This document shows positions 1-10,640 of a DNA stretch of 64,000 bases, piece by piece. Below the pieces are notes generated by a model. The model saw only the letters and a program-made list of their open reading frames with translations. It ran no database searches and was not told where the DNA came from. The position numbers and the translations under genes are program-made. Numbering within the stretch: position 1 is the first letter of the stretch; every line of letters starts with the position of its first letter. This DNA is from Colocasia esculenta. Its lineage: Eukaryota; Streptophyta; Magnoliopsida; Alismatales; Araceae. The stretch covers positions 173,886,348-173,950,347 of the forward strand of contig CM024753.1 of NCBI GenBank assembly GCA_014218235.1. Reading direction: 5' to 3'.

Positions 1-2
1 CT

Positions 3-341
3 CTATCAACAGCTGAGGCGGAATATGTTGCTGCTGGAAGTTGCTGTACACAACTTCTTTGGATAAAGCAACAACTTGAAGATTTCGGCATTCACATCAA
101 ATCAATTCCTCTATTGTGTGATAATACTAGTGCCATCAACCTCACCAAAAATCCAGTTCAACACTCAAGGACGAAACACATTGAGGTAAGATATCATTTT
201 ATTCGAGACCATGTAGCTAGTGGTAATTTAGAAATTTCGTTTATAGATACAAATGGTCAATTGGCAGATATCTTCACAAAAGCCCTACCTGAAGAGAGAT
301 TTACATCTCTTAGAAGGGAACTAGGGATGTGCAATTTGTGA
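3..341 (+). CDS. Ty1/copia pol, C-terminal RNase H (partial)
   Basis: This is the end of a copia-type polyprotein, open from the window edge to a TGA at 339-341. The reading frame beginning at base 3 shows the copia RNase H signature: STAEAEYVA near the start, then LLCDNTSAINLTKNPVQHSR, TKHIEVRYHFIRD, and the terminal LADIFTKALP motif. RNase H removes the RNA template during reverse transcription. The start codon and the gag, protease, integrase and RT parts lie outside the window. No break is visible in this stretch. The envelope-like gene, PPT and LTR that follow place it in a Sirevirus (Maximus) element. Confidence 0.93.
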   Translation, partial: LSTAEAEYVAAGSCCTQLLWIKQQLEDFGIHIKSIPLLCDNTSAINLTKNPVQHSRTKHIEVRYHFIRDHVASGNLEISFIDTNGQLADIFTKALPEERFTSLRRELGMCNL

Positions 342-746
342 AAGAATTTCTGTGATTTTATTGACATATAAATTTTTCAGATTAAATGAAAAGTTCTCTC
401 TCCGTTAAAGTTAAACAAAACTCAGTTATCTATATGCTTTGACCGCTTCTGTGTAGAAAGTTGTTTGACTTGTCAAACCTTTTTGTCGCTTTCTACCTTT
501 GCCGCCTTTTGGCGCTCCTCCTGTCATTAAAGTAATATTATTTTATCCAAATCGCTTTGAGATCGATTCGTCTTCTACCTTTACCCTTTTATTCTCTATC
601 TGTTCACCCAAAGCTGATGCCCTAACGATTTTGGGATCGACTCTCTGCATCTTTCGAAGCCTTCTTCTCTTCCCGCGAAGAACTCCTTCGAGAACTTCCG
701 TCCCTTCCATCATCCTCCCTTCCAGAATCTTTTCTTCTCTGCACCC
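342..746 (+). other. Spacer between pol and envelope-like gene
   Basis: About 400 bases without a convincing gene. The stretch is T/C-rich in its second half (540-740), ending in CACCC before the ATG at 747. This is where a leader or splice acceptor for a subgenomic envelope-like mRNA would be expected in Sireviruses; several pyrimidine-rich tracts followed by AG occur, but I cannot pick one. Confidence 0.5.
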
Positions 747-2969
747 ATGGCCGCTCCGTTGATCTCCGGAAGTGTTGGGGGCTACAGTGCTGAGTATTTA
801 TCCCCAAGGGAGCAAGAAAGATTTACATTTGTGAAGACAAAGATTTGCGGAAATAAGGCAGTGGATGTTCAGAATCTTGAGAAGAGTGGCATGGCCAGGC
901 TAGTTGATACTCTAAGAAGATCGCAGTGGATGGATGTGGTCACCTTCAGTGAGGTAAGCTACCCGGACTTGGTAAAAGCCTTCTACATCTGTCTGAAGTC
1001 AGAAGCAGATGGATCCCTTGTTTCCTCTGTCAAGGGTATCCAAATCAGAATAACCCATGAGCTTTTGCGTGATCTGTTTGGAGTAAAGACCTCTGGATTT
1101 AGTGGCATTCACTCTGTGAATGATGAAGTCAAAGGTCTCGGGATTATCGGTCCAGGATTTAAGTTGAAGGATGGGAAGCTTGATATTAATCAGATGTCCG
1201 CGTTCAACCGATTGCTTCACTTTATAGTCTGCCAAATCTTAGTTCCCCGTAGTGCTACCTTTTCCTCATGCACTAGGGCAGATTCGGACATAATGTTCTG
1301 GGCAATCCAGAACAAAGAGATAAACCTGGCCGCAGTGATGATTGAGCGAATGATGTTTGCACATGCTCAGTTATGGGAAACAAAGAGCAAGTTGAATGTT
1401 TCCCTTCCGTATGCCCATCTTCTGACCAAGATTTTCAAGCACTTTGGAGTAGATCTGTCAGGTGCGGTAGCTGAAAAGATGGGCCAGTCTATAAGGTCCA
1501 GAAACCTGAAGAAAAGTGGTTTTTCAGTGCAAGAAGGAGTTTGGTCGAAATCCTCTGTGGCTGAAGGAGAAGCAGTTATTGCAGATATTCCAGAAGCAGT
1601 AGAAGTAGAGCAAGCAGATCAGCAGCAAGCAGCAGCAAGTCCAGCAGAGCAAGAACCAGTTGAGTCAGCTGTGGGATGCCAATCCGAAGCTCAATTGGAA
1701 GAGGGTGCAGCTGGTGTGGCAGATTCCTTGCCCACCACCTTAGTCGCCTCTATTTTAAAAGAAGTATTGGACTCCATTCCCTCCATCTCAGTCTCTTCTA
1801 AGGCAGGTGGACCTGATGAAGATGTTGTCTTGGAAGAAGCTCCTGCTCAGGGGGAGCAAGAAAGTATTGAAGTCCCTGCTCCCATTCAGGGGGAGCATGC
1901 TGAGAGTGAAAAGCCAGAGAATGAAGCCTTTTCTGAGAAAGCTGCACCTACTCAGGAAACTCCAGCTCCAGCCATGGTTGATGTTAGTGAAGGCCCAAGT
2001 GCAACTATAAATCTTGAGGAGCCTGTCTCTCAGCCAGGTAAGCAGAAAAGAGTTGTTCACAGGAGGTCAAGGAAGGGCCATAGGAAAGTAAAGTTGAAGC
2101 ATGTTATGGCCTTGTTAAAAGCCCAAGGAGAGATCTTGGCATCAGTTCAGTCTGGCATACAAGGAATTGTTTCAAATCAAGTTTCAACCTCCTCAGACGT
2201 ATCCTCAATAAGAAATGCAATGAGGTATTTCAATAAAGAAATGTCTGATATGAAGAATTTGCTGGCTAATCTTTCAAAGTCTAGTGGTGTCCCTCCTGCA
2301 CCTACTCAGAGCAGTCCAGCTGAAGTTCCTAGGCCACCAGGGCCTCCAGCTGAAGTTCCTAGGCCACCAGGGCCTCCAGCAGAAGTCTCTCGGCCAACAG
2401 GGCCGCCAGTTCAAGGGTCAGGGCCATCAGGGCCATCAGTTGTAAGGTCACCCGGACCAGTGGCAGCCTCAGGGTCTTCAGGACCCTCTCCTGCAGTCAG
2501 AGAAAGTCAGGCCAAAGGAAAAGAGCCAGTGTCAGTCTCCAAGGCCCCTGATACTTCATCTCTTGCCACTCCAACCCTCTCCACACCTTCATCTCCTCCT
2601 ACTGCACCTCCTGCTCCACCAACCATAAAACATCCCATGCCTCGCACCCAACCTTCCTCATCCTCTACTTCCTCTCAACCCTCCTTCTCACCTACTCCAG
2701 CTCTCATCTCAGCTTCATCCTCATTAACTCCTCAACCTTCACCTATTAAAATTCAAACATCTCATCCTCAACCAACCTCTTCCTTTAATCCTAAACACTT
2801 TTTCTATCCTCCTACTCCTCCTAATTCTGTTATCTTTCCTCCAGTGAAACCTCTGCCTCTTGGTATTTTGACACCAATGTTCCAGACAATTTTGAAAGGA
2901 ACACTCTCCTCACCATTCTTTCCACAGCCTCTCACATTCACAGGACTGACCCTCCTAGTCCTGTCTTGA
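747..2969 (+). CDS. Sirevirus envelope-like protein, N-terminal part
   Basis: A 740-codon frame beginning at an ATG in good context (CACCCATGGCC). Residues about 1-250 form a folded-looking domain seen after pol in Sirevirus-type elements (residues RELLRDLFGVK-like helix, FKLKDGKLDINQMSAFNRLL). Residues about 265-430 are acidic and Glu/Ala/Gln-rich. About 433-455 is a very basic patch (KQKRVVHRRSRKGHRK), followed by a helical, coiled-coil-like segment. About 510-740 is Pro/Ser/Thr-rich and contains a repeated PAEVPRPPGPP unit. No signal peptide or clear membrane span is visible. The frame ends at a TGA (2967-2969), but the same frame is open again right after it, so the stop looks like damage. 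Function in plants is unknown; 'envelope-like' is by position. Confidence 0.75.
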   Translation: MAAPLISGSVGGYSAEYLSPREQERFTFVKTKICGNKAVDVQNLEKSGMARLVDTLRRSQWMDVVTFSEVSYPDLVKAFYICLKSEADGSLVSSVKGIQIRITHELLRDLFGVKTSGFSGIHSVNDEVKGLGIIGPGFKLKDGKLDINQMSAFNRLLHFIVCQILVPRSATFSSCTRADSDIMFWAIQNKEINLAAVMIERMMFAHAQLWETKSKLNVSLPYAHLLTKIFKHFGVDLSGAVAEKMGQSIRSRNLKKSGFSVQEGVWSKSSVAEGEAVIADIPEAVEVEQADQQQAAASPAEQEPVESAVGCQSEAQLEEGAAGVADSLPTTLVASILKEVLDSIPSISVSSKAGGPDEDVVLEEAPAQGEQESIEVPAPIQGEHAESEKPENEAFSEKAAPTQETPAPAMVDVSEGPSATINLEEPVSQPGKQKRVVHRRSRKGHRKVKLKHVMALLKAQGEILASVQSGIQGIVSNQVSTSSDVSSIRNAMRYFNKEMSDMKNLLANLSKSSGVPPAPTQSSPAEVPRPPGPPAEVPRPPGPPAEVSRPTGPPVQGSGPSGPSVVRSPGPVAASGSSGPSPAVRESQAKGKEPVSVSKAPDTSSLATPTLSTPSSPPTAPPAPPTIKHPMPRTQPSSSSTSSQPSFSPTPALISASSSLTPQPSPIKIQTSHPQPTSSFNPKHFFYPPTPPNSVIFPPVKPLPLGILTPMFQTILKGTLSSPFFPQPLTFTGLTLLVLS

Positions 2970-4234
2970 AAAAGAAAAACCTCTTCCTCTCTAAGCACTC
3001 CTTCTGCTTCTCTCTACCCTCCTTTATGGTACTCTCTTACCCTTGATCCTAAGAGAAGACCTATCTACAAAGAATACCTCCAGAAATGCATTCTTTCTAC
3101 CATTTATGGTATTCCTTTTCTCAACCTCTCCGAACACCTGGACATTGTTCTTCCTTTTACTCAGATATCTCAAGCTTTCAAATCCAAAATCTTTGAGGGC
3201 ACTGAGTTCAAGACTGAAGATCAGTGGGCAGCTATCAAAGGAAACAAGGCTCAGTACTCAAAATACCTGACTGCAAGGGCCGAATCTCTCTCTCTCAGAG
3301 CTCACCCACTCACCTTCTCTGAGTGGTTTATCTTCCAGCACAAGAACTCTTGGGGATCCTTCATTTTGAAGGAAATTCGCGTTGCCAGAGCCTTTCAGCT
3401 GTACAGTGACTTCTGTTACTTGAACAAAATTCCAGAAGTTCAGTTTTGCCAGTTCAACTCGCAGATTACTGTGCTGCAATCAGAAACCCCTCTCAACCTT
3501 CCTCTTACAGTAGACTTTGTCTCCTTCAAGGTTGATTTTCCAGTTCTTCTGCCGAAGCTGCACTCTTTAGTGTTTAATTCAGATGCTGGGTCTCATGCTT
3601 TAGATATGTTTGCAAGACAGTTGGGCCGGATGTCAGCCAAGCAGGGCCGATCTCCTTCTTTTTGCGGTTCATCTTCAGAGAATATCACTCTGGCCGCATG
3701 TCTTCTCAGACCTTAGCTCCACTCATTTCTGAGTGTGAAAGACTCACCTCATCAGAATGGGAGCTTCTCTATCGGGCATCTTATCAGCAATTGGAAGCTA
3801 TCAATCAAGATCTAGTCAGTCAGAGGAAGCCTGCTCTTTCTGCCGAAGCCTTTATGGATCTAAATTCCATCGCACCCATACCAGAGCTCTATGCTGTATG
3901 GGCATCTAGATATTCTGCTTTCTATGCCTTAAAGCAGGATCTGTTAAATCAAAAGATTCACTATCCAATTTCCTTGGACAGATTTCTCCATAGGGCCAGT
4001 TTTGGCAAGAGTACTTACTACAGATTCATTTTGGACAAAACTCAGTATGGAGAATTCTTAGAGCAGCAAAGGCAACTCTACATTCAGAGGAACATCCCTT
4101 CCATGGGACCCTCCTTCTCAGTTGCTTCTGGAGTTTTTCTACAACTTTTTGAGGATCTTGAGATCAAGGCATGGGCTGTTATCTCACAGCATGCCTCCTT
4201 GTTATCTCCTCTGTATTATCTTTCTCCATCTTAA
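2970..4234 (+). pseudogene. Envelope-like protein, C-terminal part (after stop and frameshift)
   Basis: The frame of the upstream 740-codon ORF continues without another stop from 2970 to 3716. It contains a basic Lys/Arg patch, then YPPLWYSLTLDPKRRPIYK and a globular domain (FSEWFIFQHKNSWG, YSDFCYLNK). Near 3650-3662, in a T-rich run, the coding frame changes: the frame at 3662-4234 (EYHSGRMSSQTLAPLISEC onward) carries the coherent C-terminus, ending LLSPLYYLSPS. The whole gene would thus span 747-4234, about 1,160 codons, with only two lesions (one TGA, one indel). This is long for a Sirevirus envelope-like gene. No transmembrane helix is evident at the C-terminus. Confidence 0.65.
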
Positions 4235-4366
4235 TAAAAATCTTTCTCTCTTCTTTGTCTCACAGCTTATCTTTTTGCCTAATGACAAAATGGGGGAGAC
4301 AACTAACGTAAATCTGAAAAACATATTTCATTCTTTGTCTGATGTTTAGTATATTTTGTCATCATC
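4235..4366 (+). other. 3' untranslated region of the Sirevirus
   Basis: Short non-coding stretch between the envelope-like stop codon and the polypurine tract; T-rich, nothing else recognised. Confidence 0.5.
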
Positions 4367-4379
4367 AAAAAGGGGGAGA
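4367..4379 (+). promoter_or_regulatory. Polypurine tract of the Sirevirus
   Basis: AAAAAGGGGGAGA lies one base before the LTR start TGATGACC. A run of A then G ending in GAGAT directly before TG is the standard Sirevirus plus-strand priming site. Confidence 0.85.
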
Positions 4380-4609
4380 TTGATGACCAAACTGTCCCCA
4401 TAATAAATATTTCCATTTATTTATATATTAATTTTGATGATTAACAAAATAACACTAATGGATTTCTTGAGCCTTGAGAACAGGAAGCAAAAGAAAAATG
4501 AAAGATCAAGACAATCTGGTAAGTCCCATCATTTCTATCCAAGTCCCTGTAACGACTTCTTTGATAAGCAGAACGACTTCCTCTTTGACCGGAACACTCA
4601 AATCGTTAC

Positions 4610-5310
4610 CGTAACGATTTCTTTAGACCTCGTAACGATTTCTTTAGAACTCGCAACGACTCTCTAGCCGTAACGATTTCTTTAGACCTCGTAACGATTT
4701 CTTTAGAACTCGCAACGACTCTCTAGCCGTAACGATTTCTTTAGACCTCGTAACGATTTCTTTAGAACTCGCAACGACTCTCTAGCCGTAACGATTTCTT
4801 TAGACCTCGTAACGATTTCTTTAGAACTCGCAACGACTCTCTAGCCGTAACGATTTCTTTAGACCTCGTAACGATTTCTTTAGAACTCGCAACGACTCTC
4901 TAGCCGTAACGACTTCTTTAGACCTCGTAACGATTTCTTTAGAACTCGCAACGACTCTCTAGCCGTAACGACTTCTTTAGACCTCGTAACGATTTCTTTA
5001 GAACTCGCAACGACTCTATAGTCATAACGATTTCTTTAGAATTCATAACGATTTCGTGTAACGATTTCTTTACAACTTGATAGTCATAACGATTTCTTTA
5101 CAACTTGATAGTCATAACGATTTCTTTACAACTCGATAGTCATAACGATTTCGCGTAACGATTTCTTTATTAGTCATAACGATTTCTTGCAACGATTTCT
5201 TTAGAACTCGCAACGACTTGCCTGTTGTAACGGCTTCATAAGTTATCACAACGATTTCTTTACAGTTCATAACGACTTGCTATAATTCATAACGATTTCA
5301 TAAGTTATGA
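4610..5310 (+). repeat. Higher-order tandem repeat in the Sirevirus LTR
   Basis: Seven consecutive copies of a 59-bp unit run from 4610 to 5022 (starts 4610, 4669, 4728, 4787, 4846, 4905, 4964). Each unit is three shorter pieces of 21, 21 and 17 bp built on the core AACGATTTCTTTAGA or AACGACT. Units 6 and 7 share a T-to-C change (AACGACTTC), showing that neighbouring copies amplified together. From 5023 to about 5310 the array decays into irregular 20-30-bp versions (TCATAACGATTTCTTTACA). Confidence 0.95.
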
Positions 5311-6085
5311 AGTCAGCAAGATTCTTTTTATCGAATTTCTTGATGCATCAGTATAATGCTTTTTAATAGCGTTGAAAAGTCAAAGTCATATCTTGTCCGT
5401 TGACTGCTATGCATTAAATGCTCTCCGATCGTATCTCCCATGCATGCAGACAATATCTTCCATTTCTATGCTACTCTGTCTACGTACTTTTTGGGACAGA
5501 AAGGAGCTTTGCTATATACTGCAATATCTGTTCCCTCTCAACTAACAATAGACAGCAGTCCTAGCTGTCTTCTATTTATTGATGATATGCTTACAGATAT
5601 CTGACAAGACTCATCTGGACAACGTTGGACACAAGATACAAAGTTCTATGACATCTCTTTGGCGTGTACACCAGGATAAAAGACTGACGATCAGAAGCTT
5701 CCTAAGTGACCAGTCTAACGTACACAAGGATAAGAGACAACGGACACTTCAACGTTCGAATTTGAATCAGCAGTTTAAATAGAAGACTCAAGACGAAAAG
5801 AAAAAACAGAGAGCAACATCGCTTGATTTTAGAAGAAGAAGAAAGAAATCCATCTCTCACAATCTTTAGAACTTTGAAGAAGAGCGAAGCCTCCACTCCA
5901 AACCTGGTTCTAAGCTCTTAGCTCTCTGTGCTCAAAAGGAATCTTCTCTTTTGTAAGAGCCTGTGTGGTCCTTGGAGAGAAAAACCTTGTTAAATCTCTC
6001 TCTCTCGGGGGCTTAGGAGCTTCAGTGTGTAGCTGGTCAAGCTAGAGTCTGAAGCCTGTTTCCACTCTCTTTTCTTATTAGATTG

Positions 6086-6200
6086 TGTTCCCTTCTGGAC
6101 GAAGGAAGACCTGGTGGTATCCAGGGTGGTTGTTGTACCCTTCTGGACGAAGGAAGACCTGGTGGTATCCAGGGTGGTTGTTGTACCCTTCAGGCTGAAG
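6086..6200 (+). repeat. 48-bp tandem duplication near the Sirevirus LTR end
   Basis: The unit TTCTGGACGAAGGAAGACCT...GTTGTACCC occurs twice in full and a third time in part (TTCAGGCTGAAGGAAGACCAG). Each copy begins with a small hairpin, CCTTC-TGGAC-GAAGG. Confidence 0.9.
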
Positions 6201-6499
6201 GAAGACCAGTTGAGGCTGGGTGTAAGGATCCTTAAGGGGGATTGTACCCTTGGTAGTAAAATCCTGAGGTATTGCTCAGGGACTGGACGTAGGTCTCCTG
6301 TGGAGAGGAGTTCCGAACCAGGATAAAAATCCTTGTGTCTTGTGGTTGTGTTTTTGTGTGATTGTTGTCTTGTTTGCTCTAACTCTAACCTTGTTATTAA
6401 GTTGTGCAATCTTTTCAGTAAACAGGTTTTAATCAAAGATCGAAGTTTTAATAACCCATTCACCCCCCCCTCTGGGCTAGCTAGCTGGGCAACAGCAAG

Positions 6500-6836
6500 C
6501 AATGGCAACAAGTACTGTAGCTTTCATCACGACCACGACCACAACACCTCTGAATGCTGCCAACTCAAGGATGAGGAGTCCTTGATCAAGCACGATTACC
6601 TTGGGAGGTATGTTCACTGTAACAATGACCGCCAGAGGTGCCAAGAGAGGACCACTGAACAGCCCGTAAACAATGAACCAAATGGGCGAGAATTCAATGT
6701 GATCGTGGGAGATTCAGGCGCGGGTGGAAAGAACAACCGAAGTCGGCATGATTATGCTCGAAGGATACATCAAGTGAAGTGGTCCCCTGCACCACGGCCT
6801 GCTCCATATCCACCCAGCCCAACATGCGCATGACCA
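6500..6836 (+). pseudogene. Tat gag, zinc-binding C-terminal part
   Basis: The frame reads NKYCSFHHDHDHNTSECCQLKDE, matching the Tat gag motif KYCRFHxDHGHxTEEC: Cys and His ligands for zinc are kept. It goes on through LIKHDYLGRYV and an Arg-rich segment (NRSRHDYARRIHQVKW) to a stop at 6831-6833. The open frame extends upstream into the Sirevirus LTR, so the true start has been cut off by that insertion. Confidence 0.85.
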
Positions 6837-6837
6837 T

Positions 6838-7613
6838 AAGAGGTCATCACCTTCTCGAACAATGATCTTGTAGGGGTTACGACTCCTCATACTGATGCGC
6901 TGGTGATCTCGGCAACCATCAATCGTTGTAATATGCATCGTATTCTAGTGGATAATGGAAGTGCCCCTGATGTATTGTCCTATGACTGTTTCCTTTTAAT
7001 GGGTTTGAAAACTGACTAACTGTCCTCGGTAGAGATGCCTTTGTTTGTCTTCTCTAGAGTCTCAGTTCAACCAATGGGATGGATCCGCCTGCCCATTACT
7101 CTGGGAACGACACTGAAGAATGTAACTAGGATGGTAGAGTTCCTGGTGGTTAGATGCATGTCGAGCTACAACGCCATCCTCGGACGAGGTCTGATCAGGC
7201 GCATTAAGGTTGTTCCTTTGTCTCTACACCAAAAGATAAAGTTCCAGTTCCCCACCCATCATGGAATGGGAGAGGTGCTTGAAAGTCAGCGCGAGTCTCG
7301 GCAATGCTATGTTCTCTCACTTAGAGACAAGCAACCCACAGTAGAAGACATGGTGGTTCAACCCACATTTGCTGAGTCTTCAACCAGCCGAGGAATGCCC
7401 ACCGAGGACCTGTTGCCGATCCAAGTTGATGAAGACCCTGAACACATCCCATATATTGGGGCATTACTACTAGAGGCCGAGCAACTCCGCTATAAGGAGT
7501 TCCTGCTTGCAAACCTGGAAGCATTCTCGTGGTCGGACGACAAGCTGCTTGGCATCCCCCTAGAAGTAATTACTCACCATTTGAACCTTGATTCGAAGGT
7601 GCCATGCGTGTAG
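6838..7613 (+). pseudogene. Tat protease remnant
   Basis: Aspartic protease region. The motif ILVDNGSAPDVL (about 6937-6975) corresponds to the Tat active-site motif (V-D-x-G-S-S-A-D-I-L). YNAILGR (about 7168-7190) is the second conserved motif. A stop lies between the two (7016-7018) and the frame ends at 7611-7613, ahead of the RT. Confidence 0.75.
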
Positions 7614-8480
7614 CAGAGAAGGCGCTCTGTCAACCGAGAACGACAGGCCGTGATTTAAGATCATGTCACCAAGAGCCGGTCGACCATCCTCCTCCGAGAA
7701 GCCCAGTATCCAAGATGGATTTTCAACATGGTCCTCATTCACAAAGTTAATGGCAAGTGGTGGGTGTGCATAGACTACAAGGATCTTAACAAGGCGACGC
7801 CGAAGGATAACTTCTCATTATCGTGCATTGACCAGCTGGTAGATGCGACATCCGAACAAGAGCTCCTCAGCTTTCTAGATGCCTACTCTGGTTATCATCA
7901 GATTAGCATGCATCCCCCAGACCAGGACGCCACGATGTTCATGACCGACCTTGGCCTCTATTGCTTCACCAGAATGTCGTTTGGATTAAAGAACGTAGGC
8001 GCGACATATGAACGGTTGGTCAACAGAATGTTCGAATAGCAGATCGAGCGAAACATGGAGGTCTACGTTGATGACATGTTGGTCAAGACCCGCCCAAGCA
8101 CCGACCGCATTTCTGACCTGGCAGAAACCTTTGCAACTTTGTGAAGGTTTAACAAGAAGCTCAATCCAACAAAATGTGCCTTCAGAGTTTACTTGAAAAA
8201 TTCCTCGGCTTCCTCATATCCAATAGAGGAATTAAGGCCAATCTCGAAAAAATCTGAGCAGTATTGAATATGAGCAGTCCAAGGACGGTGTACGACGTTT
8301 AGCAACTCACTCGACGACTCGCAGCACTTAGTAGATTCATATCCCGAACAGTGGAGAGATGCCTCCCCTTCTTTCGATTGTTGCGAGTGCCCAAAGTGAC
8401 CTCACTACAAGGGGGGCAAATACCATGGACTAAGGACTGCGTAGCAACCTTCACTAAGGTGAAAAGATACCTCACTGCTT
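7614..8480 (+). pseudogene. Tat reverse transcriptase remnant
   Basis: Readable blocks: VNGKWWVCIDYKDLNKATPK, FLDAYSGYHQISMHPPDQ, YCFTRMSFGLKNVGATYERLVNRMFE, then after a TAG at 8037-8039 the catalytic motif VYVDDMLVK (about 8060-8087). The last matches the gypsy YVDD box, so the active site is conserved even though the frame is broken here and again in the thumb region. Confidence 0.85.
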
Positions 8481-8489
8481 CTCCGGTTC

Positions 8490-8830
8490 TTTCAAAACTA
8501 GTTCAATGAGAGCAACTGTTCATGTACCTATCAGTCACTGAGCACTCCATCAATGCAGTTTTGATCAGAGAAGAGGCCATGGTCAAGCATCTGGTGTATT
8601 ACATCAGCAAGGTGCTACAGGAGGCAGAAAGAAGGTACCCCCGAGCATAGAAGCTTTCTATGGCACTTATCACAGCTGCGCAAAATTTGCGGCCGTATTT
8701 CCATACTCATTCGATCATGGTCCTCACCAATGAACCTCTAAAGGTGATCTTACAGTGGTCATAGGCTTATGGGTGACTCACTAAATGGGCCATTAACCTC
8801 AGGGAATTCAAAATCAACTTTCGAACAAGA
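8490..8830 (+). pseudogene. Tat first RNase H (gypsy-type) remnant
   Basis: The translation around 8510-8830 matches the gypsy RNase H of Tat elements: MYLSVTEHSINAVLIRE, VKHLVYYISKVLQEAERRYPR, then stops interleaved with MALITAAQNLRPYFHTHSI and LTNEPLK. The usual SD at the first catalytic position reads TE here. At least three in-frame stops. Confidence 0.75.
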
Positions 8831-8833
8831 ACT

Positions 8834-9300
8834 GTGATCAAGGCACAGGTGCTCATAGACTTCATGGTGGAGTGCACACTTACGTTTGAGGAAGATCCCC
8901 GACTAGCAGATGAACCACCATGGGAGCTTTATGTGGATGGGTCCTCATGTGTCATGGAGAGTGGAGTAGGGCTTGTCCTCACCTCCCTAGAGGGGATAGA
9001 ATTCCAATACAACCTTCGATTCTACTTCCCCGCCTCCAACAATATGGCCGAGTACGAAGCATTGTTGTCTGGAATCCGGATGGCCAAGCATCTCGGAGGG
9101 CTTCGGCTACGGACCTTCAGTGACTCACAGATCAGCATCAATCAGGTCAATGGGCAGTTTGAAGCAAAGGAGCCCCACATGGAGTAGTATCTTCAGCAAG
9201 TAAAGCACCAGATATACGACTTCCTCTACTTCGAAGTAGTGCACATTTCGCGAAAATAGAACATGCAGGCAGATGCACTCGCTTGACTAGAATTTTCAGG
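8834..9300 (+). pseudogene. Tat second RNase H (archaeal-like, aRH)
   Basis: A second, distinct RNase H follows the first. LYVDGSSCVMESGVGLVL carries the first Asp, NNMAEYEALLSGIRMAK the Glu, and LRTFSDSQISINQVNGQFEA the next Asp; all are kept. Stops at 9185-9187 and later interrupt the tail, which ends in a QADALA motif near 9270. A tandem gypsy plus archaeal-like RNase H pair is typical of Tat elements. Confidence 0.85.
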
Positions 9301-9559
9301 CAACATTGCTCACTCTCGTTCTGTATTAATCGAAGAGCTCACATTGCCAAGAACAGAGGTAGACATCGCAGTCATAGAGACAATTCGGCAAGCTCCGAGC
9401 TAGAAGGATACTATATTGGCCTACCTCCTCTGCGGAGAGGTTCCTTCCGACCAGCTTGAGGCTCGCTCGCCAGGTTGATCACGAAGCAGAAGGTTCACTA
9501 TCATCGAAGATCAGCTTTACCGATGCTCCCTCTCTAGACCCCTTTTGAAGTGCATTGGT

Positions 9560-10640
9560 CCCTCTGAAGTGACCCCATCAATAGAAGAGGTGCACGAATG
9601 TCTGTAGTGCAGCCATTTGGGCAGAAGGACCCTAGCCACAGTATTCTCCAAGTAAGGTTTTGGTGGCCAACATTGCAAAAGGATTGCTTATCCTATGCAA
9701 GGAAATGCCCAGAATGTCAGAAGTTCGGTCAGCTTATCCATCAGCTGGCTGAACAGTTGCATTCCCCTAAAGACCCGCGACCCTTTGCTCGGTGAGGAAT
9801 AGACATTATGGGACCCTTCCCAGAGACCCAATGCAGGAAGAAGTTTCTTTTGGTCGCCATTGATTATTTCACCAAGTGGATCGAGGCCGAACCCATTGCC
9901 AATATCACTGACCAAGTAACCTGAAGTTTGTATCGAAAAACATCCTTTGTCGATTCGGCGTCCCAAAAGTGTTCACCACCAATAATAGGAAGCAATTTGA
10001 TAGTGCTTTCTTTAAACAAAAGTGCTTGGAACTCGATATCTACAATCACTTCACCTCGATAGCACATCCCTAGAGCAAGGTTTGGTAGAAAATGCCAACC
10101 GGATATTGTTGCACGGAATATGCACAAGGGTTGAAGCTACAGGAGGTTCATGGTGGGAAGAATTACCCAACGTCCTCTGGTGCCACCGAACAACTACTCC
10201 AATAGCTATCGGAGGGACTCCTTTCCACTTGGCCTATGGCACAAAAGCTGTGGTTCCATTGGAAGTTTCTCTCCCAACACTCTAAACAAATCACTTCGAC
10301 GAAGCAGCCAACAGTCGCGCGCTAAGGGAAAACTTCGACATGCTCGGTGAACGGCAGAATGCGCCAGTATAAGGTTGGTCTCCTATCAACAATGACTTGC
10401 ACAATATTACAATGTCCGAGTTCGCGAAGGGCACTTCTTCAAAGGTGGCCTAGTATTGCATCGTTGCTCAGCTTCGAATCCCCAAAGAGCAACCCGCAAG
10501 CTCGCCCCAAAATGGGAAGCACCTTATAAGGCCGTCTAGGTTCTCCATAAAGGTTCCTACAAGCTGTCTACCCTTAGCGGCGAAATCATACCCAAAACCT
10601 AACACATTTCAAACCTAAAGGCCTATTATTCATAAGAAGG
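9560..10640 (+). pseudogene. Tat integrase remnant
   Basis: RFWWPTLQKDCLSYARKCPECQKFG (9655-9729) is the zinc-binding N-domain. The core shows GIDIMGPFPE and FLLVAIDYFTKWIEAEPI, then FTTNNRKQFDS where other elements have TDNG: the second catalytic Asp reads Asn and the Gly reads Arg, both G-to-A changes. LVENANR keeps the Glu. ATGGSWWEELPNVLWCHRTT follows; the end near 10,610 reads HISNLKAYY. Several stops and frame changes make it inactive. Confidence 0.8.

Larger units (their letters stand above)
4381..6491 (+). mobile_element. 3' LTR of the Sirevirus (right end approximate)
   Basis: Begins with TG just after the PPT. The end is set by the Sirevirus-typical terminus AACCCATTCACCCCCCCCTCT (6450-6473) followed by a CA within the next 20-25 bases; Tat gag sequence is recognisable from about 6500. 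CA occurs at 6490, 6493 and 6496, so the end is uncertain by a few bases. The LTR holds a 59-bp tandem array, a 48-bp duplication, and a CCGAACCAGGATAAAAATC block near its end. The 5' LTR lies outside the window, so no age can be given. Confidence 0.8.

Noticed and set aside
622..807. Minus-strand ORF over the start of the envelope-like gene
   Set aside because: Overlaps a longer ORF with clear domain structure; its composition is an antisense shadow.
4610..5310. Possible CRISPR-like array
   Set aside because: Units are contiguous 59-bp tandem repeats without unique spacers, in plant DNA.
5990..6511. 173-codon minus-strand ORF with GTTTTLDTTRSS repeats
   Set aside because: Its repeat is simply the 48-bp LTR duplication read in antisense, and it crosses the Sirevirus/Tat junction.
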